7,623 bases of DNA, from the NCBI GenBank assembly GCA_937873245.1, contig CALMVY010000198.1:1-7623 (forward strand), read 5' to 3'. The translations under genes and the position numbers were made by a program. How positions within the stretch are numbered: the first letter of the stretch is position 1; every line of letters starts with the position of its first letter. The notes beneath the pieces were generated by a model. The model was not told the origin of the DNA. It was given only the letters and a program-made list of their open reading frames with translations, and ran no database searches. Below are positions 5,162 through 7,623 of the stretch, piece after piece. Source of the DNA: an uncultured Arthrobacter sp. Lineage in GTDB: Bacteria > Actinomycetota > Actinomycetes > Actinomycetales > Micrococcaceae.

Positions 5162-6366
5162 GTTCCCCGATGCAATCCCCGTGGCAGCGGACTGCGACCG
5201 GCGCCAACCTGCTCTCCCCCGACGGCACCCTCGGCGTGACGATCTTCGAGGAAATGACCACCCTCGCGCTCCAGACCGGCGCCATCAACCTGGGCCAGGG
5301 CTTCCCGGACGAAGACGGCCCGGTGGAAATCAAGGCTGCCGCGCAGGCCGCCATCGCCGCCGGAGCCAACCAGTACGCCCCCGGCAAGGGCATCCTTGAG
5401 CTGCGCGTGGCAATCTCCCTGCATCAGAAGCGTTTCTACGGCCTGGAGCCCGACCCGCAGACGGACATCATCGTCACCACCGGTGCCACCGAGGCCATTG
5501 CCGCCTCGCTGCTGGCGCTCGTGGGCCCAGGCGACGAGGTCGTCACCTTCGAGCCCTTCTACGACTCCTACGGCGCGATCATCGGCCTCGCCGGCGCCCG
5601 CCATGTCACTGCCCCGCTGCTGGCCCCGGACTTCCTGCCGGATCTGGACGCCCTCGAAGCCGCGTTCAGCAGCCGCACCAAGGTGGTGCTGCTCAACAAC
5701 CCGCATAACCCCACCGGCGCGGTGTTCCCCCGCGAAGTGCTGGAACGCGTCGTCGAGCTCGCCACCCGGCACGACGCCGTCATTATCAGCGACGAGGTCT
5801 ACGAACACCTCACCTTCGGTGTCCGCCACATCCCGGTGGCCACCCTGCCGGGAGCCGCGGAGCGCACCCTGACCATCTCCTCCGCCGGGAAGACCTTCTC
5901 CTTTACCGGCTGGAAAATCGGCTGGCTCTGCGGCCCGGAACACCTGGTCGCGGCTGCCCGCACGGTCAAGCAGTTCCTGAGCTACAGCTCCGGCACCCCG
6001 TTCCAGAGCGCCATCGCGGCCGGACTGGGTCTGCCGGATGAGTTCTACACCGGCATCGCCGATACCCTCCAGCTCAAACGCGACATCCTCAGCGAGGGCC
6101 TGCGCGCCGCGGGCCTTGACGTGTTTACCCCGCAGGGGACGTATTTCGTGAACGTGGACACCGCACCCCTGGGCATCACCGACGCCGTGGATCTGGCCCG
6201 CCGGCTCCCCGCGCTCGTGGGCGTCGCTGCGATTCCGGTGCCTGTGTTTTGCCACCCGGAAGGCGCCGAACGCACCCGGAGCCTGCTGCGGTTCGCGTTC
6301 TGCAAGAGGATTGATGTCCTGCAGGAAGCCGCCGAACGGCTCGCCACGCTCCGCGACGTCCTCTGA
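5158..6366 (+). CDS. Class I/II PLP-dependent aminotransferase, DapC-like
   Basis: This is a fold-type I pyridoxal-phosphate aminotransferase of 402 residues. The GAINLGQGFPDEDGP opening, NNPHNPTG (180-187, Asn184 contacts PLP), SDEVYEHL (211-218, Asp212 and Tyr215) and SSAGKTFSFTGWK (241-253, Schiff-base Lys245) are intact. Arg378 in LLRFAFCK should bind the substrate alpha-carboxylate. The sequence style matches the group annotated in mycobacteria as N-succinyldiaminopimelate aminotransferase (DapC) and overlapping kynurenine/methionine/glutamine transaminases. DapC would serve the succinylase branch of lysine and peptidoglycan precursor synthesis, but the group is annotated loosely and the neighbours do not support a dap operon. 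The GTG at 5158 is chosen because it overlaps the upstream TGA as GTGA and has GAAGG about 10 nt before it; an ATG at 5170 is the alternative. The open frame continues upstream to 4552 only because the region is GC-rich. Its TGA overlaps the next gene's ATG. Confidence 0.92.
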   Translation: MSSPMQSPWQRTATGANLLSPDGTLGVTIFEEMTTLALQTGAINLGQGFPDEDGPVEIKAAAQAAIAAGANQYAPGKGILELRVAISLHQKRFYGLEPDPQTDIIVTTGATEAIAASLLALVGPGDEVVTFEPFYDSYGAIIGLAGARHVTAPLLAPDFLPDLDALEAAFSSRTKVVLLNNPHNPTGAVFPREVLERVVELATRHDAVIISDEVYEHLTFGVRHIPVATLPGAAERTLTISSAGKTFSFTGWKIGWLCGPEHLVAAARTVKQFLSYSSGTPFQSAIAAGLGLPDEFYTGIADTLQLKRDILSEGLRAAGLDVFTPQGTYFVNVDTAPLGITDAVDLARRLPALVGVAAIPVPVFCHPEGAERTRSLLRFAFCKRIDVLQEAAERLATLRDVL

Positions 6367-7157
6367 TGGCGGACACGCCCGCCGCCTCGCGATTCCTGCG
6401 CACCACGGGCCAGCACGCCACAATCGAGCCCGATGCCTTCACCGAGGGCGGTTTTGTGCTCAGCATCGGCGGGGCGGAGCAGTCCCACGTCAATCTGGCG
6501 GACCCCTCGGACATTTTCTACGAGTACCTGCGCAGGATCGGCCACGTGGTGGATCTCGCGGCGCCGTGGGGCGACCCCATCACGGCCCTCCATCTCGGGG
6601 CCGGGGCTCTGACGCTGGCCCGCTACGTCCAGGCCACCCGGCCGGGGTCCGTGCAGTACGCGGTGGAACTGGAACGGGAACTGCTGGACTTCGTCCTGCA
6701 GCAGCTCCCCCTGCCAGACGGCACGGAACTGCACACGATCATCGGCGACGCCCGGGACGCCCTGGCCGAGCTGCCGCCGGAGTTGCGCTTCGACGTCGTG
6801 ATCCTGGACATCTTCTCCGGACCCGAGGCACCCGAACACATCGCCTGCACGGAGTTCTACCTTGAGGCGGCGGCGAAGCTGAGCCCCCGCGGGGTGCTGA
6901 TCGTCAATGTGGGCGACGAGCCGGGGCTCACCCTGGTCCGGAGCCAGGTGGCCGCGCTGCGCCGCGCGATGGCCGACGTGGCAGCCTTTGCCGAGGCCGG
7001 GATGTTCGGCGGCCGCTATCCCGGCAACATCATCCTGACCGGGACCCAAGGCCCCTGGCCGGACGCGTGGACCGCGGCTCTCACCGCCCGCGGGCCGCAC
7101 CCCGCGAAGGTGCTGTCCGGCGTCGAGCTGGATTCGTTGTCAGACCAGCCGGGCTGA
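6366..7157 (+). CDS. Spermidine-synthase-like SAM-fold protein
   Basis: The 263-residue protein has the Rossmann methyltransferase/aminopropyltransferase fold. The nucleotide loop is HLGAGALTLARY (76-87), the acidic residue after the second strand is Glu101 (or Glu103) in AVELERE, and GDARDAL is at 128-133. LDIFSGPEAPEHIACTEFY (147-165) aligns by pattern with the 'DSTDPxGP...EFY' segment of spermidine synthases. It differs from true polyamine synthases: the GGGDG-type loop is replaced by LGAGA, and the second aspartate of the DxxD polyamine/catalytic motif is Ser151 (D148-I-F-S). It is therefore probably a methyltransferase or other SAM-dependent enzyme annotated as a 'spermidine synthase' homologue. 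No membrane segments are present, unlike MFS-spermidine synthase fusions. The ATG overlaps the aminotransferase stop as TGATG and no Shine-Dalgarno is visible, pointing to coupled translation. It is the last gene of the operon. Confidence 0.85.
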   Translation: MADTPAASRFLRTTGQHATIEPDAFTEGGFVLSIGGAEQSHVNLADPSDIFYEYLRRIGHVVDLAAPWGDPITALHLGAGALTLARYVQATRPGSVQYAVELERELLDFVLQQLPLPDGTELHTIIGDARDALAELPPELRFDVVILDIFSGPEAPEHIACTEFYLEAAAKLSPRGVLIVNVGDEPGLTLVRSQVAALRRAMADVAAFAEAGMFGGRYPGNIILTGTQGPWPDAWTAALTARGPHPAKVLSGVELDSLSDQPG

Positions 7158-7176
7158 TCGGGCTGCTCCCCCGGGA

Positions 7177-7255
7177 GGACATGTCCAGTCTTCGCGCCCG
7201 GGACCGGACATAAGCGGACTATGTCCATCCGCCGATCCCTGCGCGGGGCATGTCC
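7177..7255. repeat. Symmetric array of three palindromes in a convergent intergenic region
   Basis: Site 1 is the perfect 10-bp palindrome GGACATGTCC (7177-7186). Site 2 is a perfect inverted repeat, GGACATA (7206-7212) and TATGTCC (7220-7226), with a 7-nt spacer. Site 3 is GGGCATGTCC (7246-7255), one base from site 1. The centres are at 7181.5, 7216 and 7250.5, exactly 34.5 bp apart on each side, so sites 1 and 3 are mirror images about site 2. The bases between the sites do not pair. It lies between the 3' ends of two convergent transcripts, so candidates are a bidirectional terminator, a dispersed REP-like element, or protein-binding sites. Confidence 0.7.
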
Positions 7256-7281
7256 GGGCTCCGACGGCAGGTGCGGTGGCT

Positions 7282-7293
7282 CCGCCGGGGCGG
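7282..7293 (-). terminator. Small GC hairpin next to the rsmD stop
   Basis: CCGCC (7282-7286) and GGCGG (7289-7293) form a short dyad directly after the rsmD stop codon (7298-7296) on the minus strand. It has a very small loop and no U tract, so it is at most a weak terminator element for rsmD. Confidence 0.2.
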
Positions 7294-7295
7294 GA

Positions 7296-7623
7296 CTAGC
7301 TATCCTCAGGTTCCTCTGCCCGATCCGGCCCGTCCTCCGGGCCCTCGTCCACTCCGGGTTCGGCGAACCACAGCTTCGTCTCCCCGTACTTCCGTTCCGC
7401 GAACCGCTCCATGCCCTCCGGCCAGGACGGTTCGGGGGCCCGGGAGGAGCGCTCCACAACGACGACGGCGCCCTCCGCCAGATGCGGGAGCAGCTTGGTC
7501 AGCACCTCGGCCAAGGCCGGTTCGTCGAGGGGGTAGGGCGGATCGAGGAAGACGAGGTCCCACAGGACACCGGCCTGGGTCCGGTCCAGGAACGATTCGA
7601 CCTTGGAGCGGTGCACGGAGACC
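7296..7623 (-). CDS. rsmD: 16S rRNA (guanine966-N2)-methyltransferase RsmD, C-terminal part
   Basis: The frame is open from the right edge of the window to a TAG at 7298-7296, about 108 codons; the N-terminal part, including the SAM-binding loop, lies outside. The visible part has VHRSKVESFLDR followed by WDLVFLDPPYPLDEP. DPPY is the N2/N6-amino methyltransferase catalytic motif, and the context matches RsmD, which methylates G966 of 16S rRNA on the 30S subunit. The later ERKYGETKLWFAEPG is the usual RsmD C-terminal strand pair. After it comes an acidic Glu/Asp/Pro tail of about 18 residues (VDEGPEDGPDRAEEPEDS) that is not part of the fold. The apparent GTG at 7616 is internal, because the family extends well upstream. 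It converges with the plus-strand operon across a 138-bp gap and shares orientation with coaD, its usual actinobacterial neighbour. Confidence 0.93.
   Translation of the reverse strand, partial: VSVHRSKVESFLDRTQAGVLWDLVFLDPPYPLDEPALAEVLTKLLPHLAEGAVVVVERSSRAPEPSWPEGMERFAERKYGETKLWFAEPGVDEGPEDGPDRAEEPEDS

Noticed and set aside
5107..6423. Long 438-codon open frame on the minus strand opposite the aminotransferase
   Set aside because: GC-rich shadow frame; no conserved motifs, and the opposite strand has an intact PLP enzyme with all catalytic residues.
1..7623. CRISPR array, toxin-antitoxin pair, prophage or restriction system
   Set aside because: No regularly spaced repeats, integrase, transposase, phage structural or nuclease/methylase pair is visible; every sizeable gene is explained by housekeeping or metabolic families.

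Overview
The window joins two stretches of DNA that do not look alike. Positions 1 to about 934 have moderate GC and use many A/T-ending codons. They hold the 5' end of a probable TRAM-domain RNA methyltransferase (minus strand), a 243-bp intergenic region, and the first 201 codons of a family 4 glycoside hydrolase that stops halfway through the fold. Positions from about 1030 to the end are GC-rich with strong G/C third-position bias. Their content and order (rsmD, coaD, DUF177/yceD, rpmF, rnc, mutM) fit an actinobacterium. Protein sequence and style suggest Micrococcaceae, Arthrobacter or a relative, but that placement is from memory and not computed. The left part resembles mid-GC Chloroflexota (Herpetosiphon-like), which is a weaker inference. 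The break lies in positions 931-1029 and is either an assembly chimera or a recombination/transfer boundary. No transposase, integrase or tRNA is visible there.

Layout of the actinobacterial part: on the minus strand (reading right to left) are the 3' end of rsmD (7623-7296), then coaD (4255-3770), a double-hairpin spacer, a good -35/-10 promoter, and the operon yceD-rpmF-rnc-mutM (3605-1030, gaps of 36, 21 and 8 nt). This operon combines ribosome assembly (L32, the 23S rRNA-associated DUF177 protein), RNA processing (RNase III) and base-excision repair (Fpg). On the plus strand, between coaD and rsmD, is a very tight three-gene operon: a short-chain dehydrogenase, a class I/II PLP aminotransferase of the DapC-like type, and a spermidine-synthase-like SAM-fold protein. 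Its genes overlap (GTGA at 5158, TGATG at 6364), so they are likely translationally coupled.

Most notable points: (1) the abrupt junction and truncated glycosidase; (2) yceD appears to start at an ATT (AUU) codon behind a strong AGGAG, with family-typical N-terminal residues that a standard gene caller would drop; (3) a three-palindrome array with mirror-symmetric spacing between the convergent ends of the plus-strand operon and rsmD. I see no CRISPR array, prophage, toxin-antitoxin or defence system, and no convincing previously undescribed multi-gene system; the main novelty candidates are regulatory.
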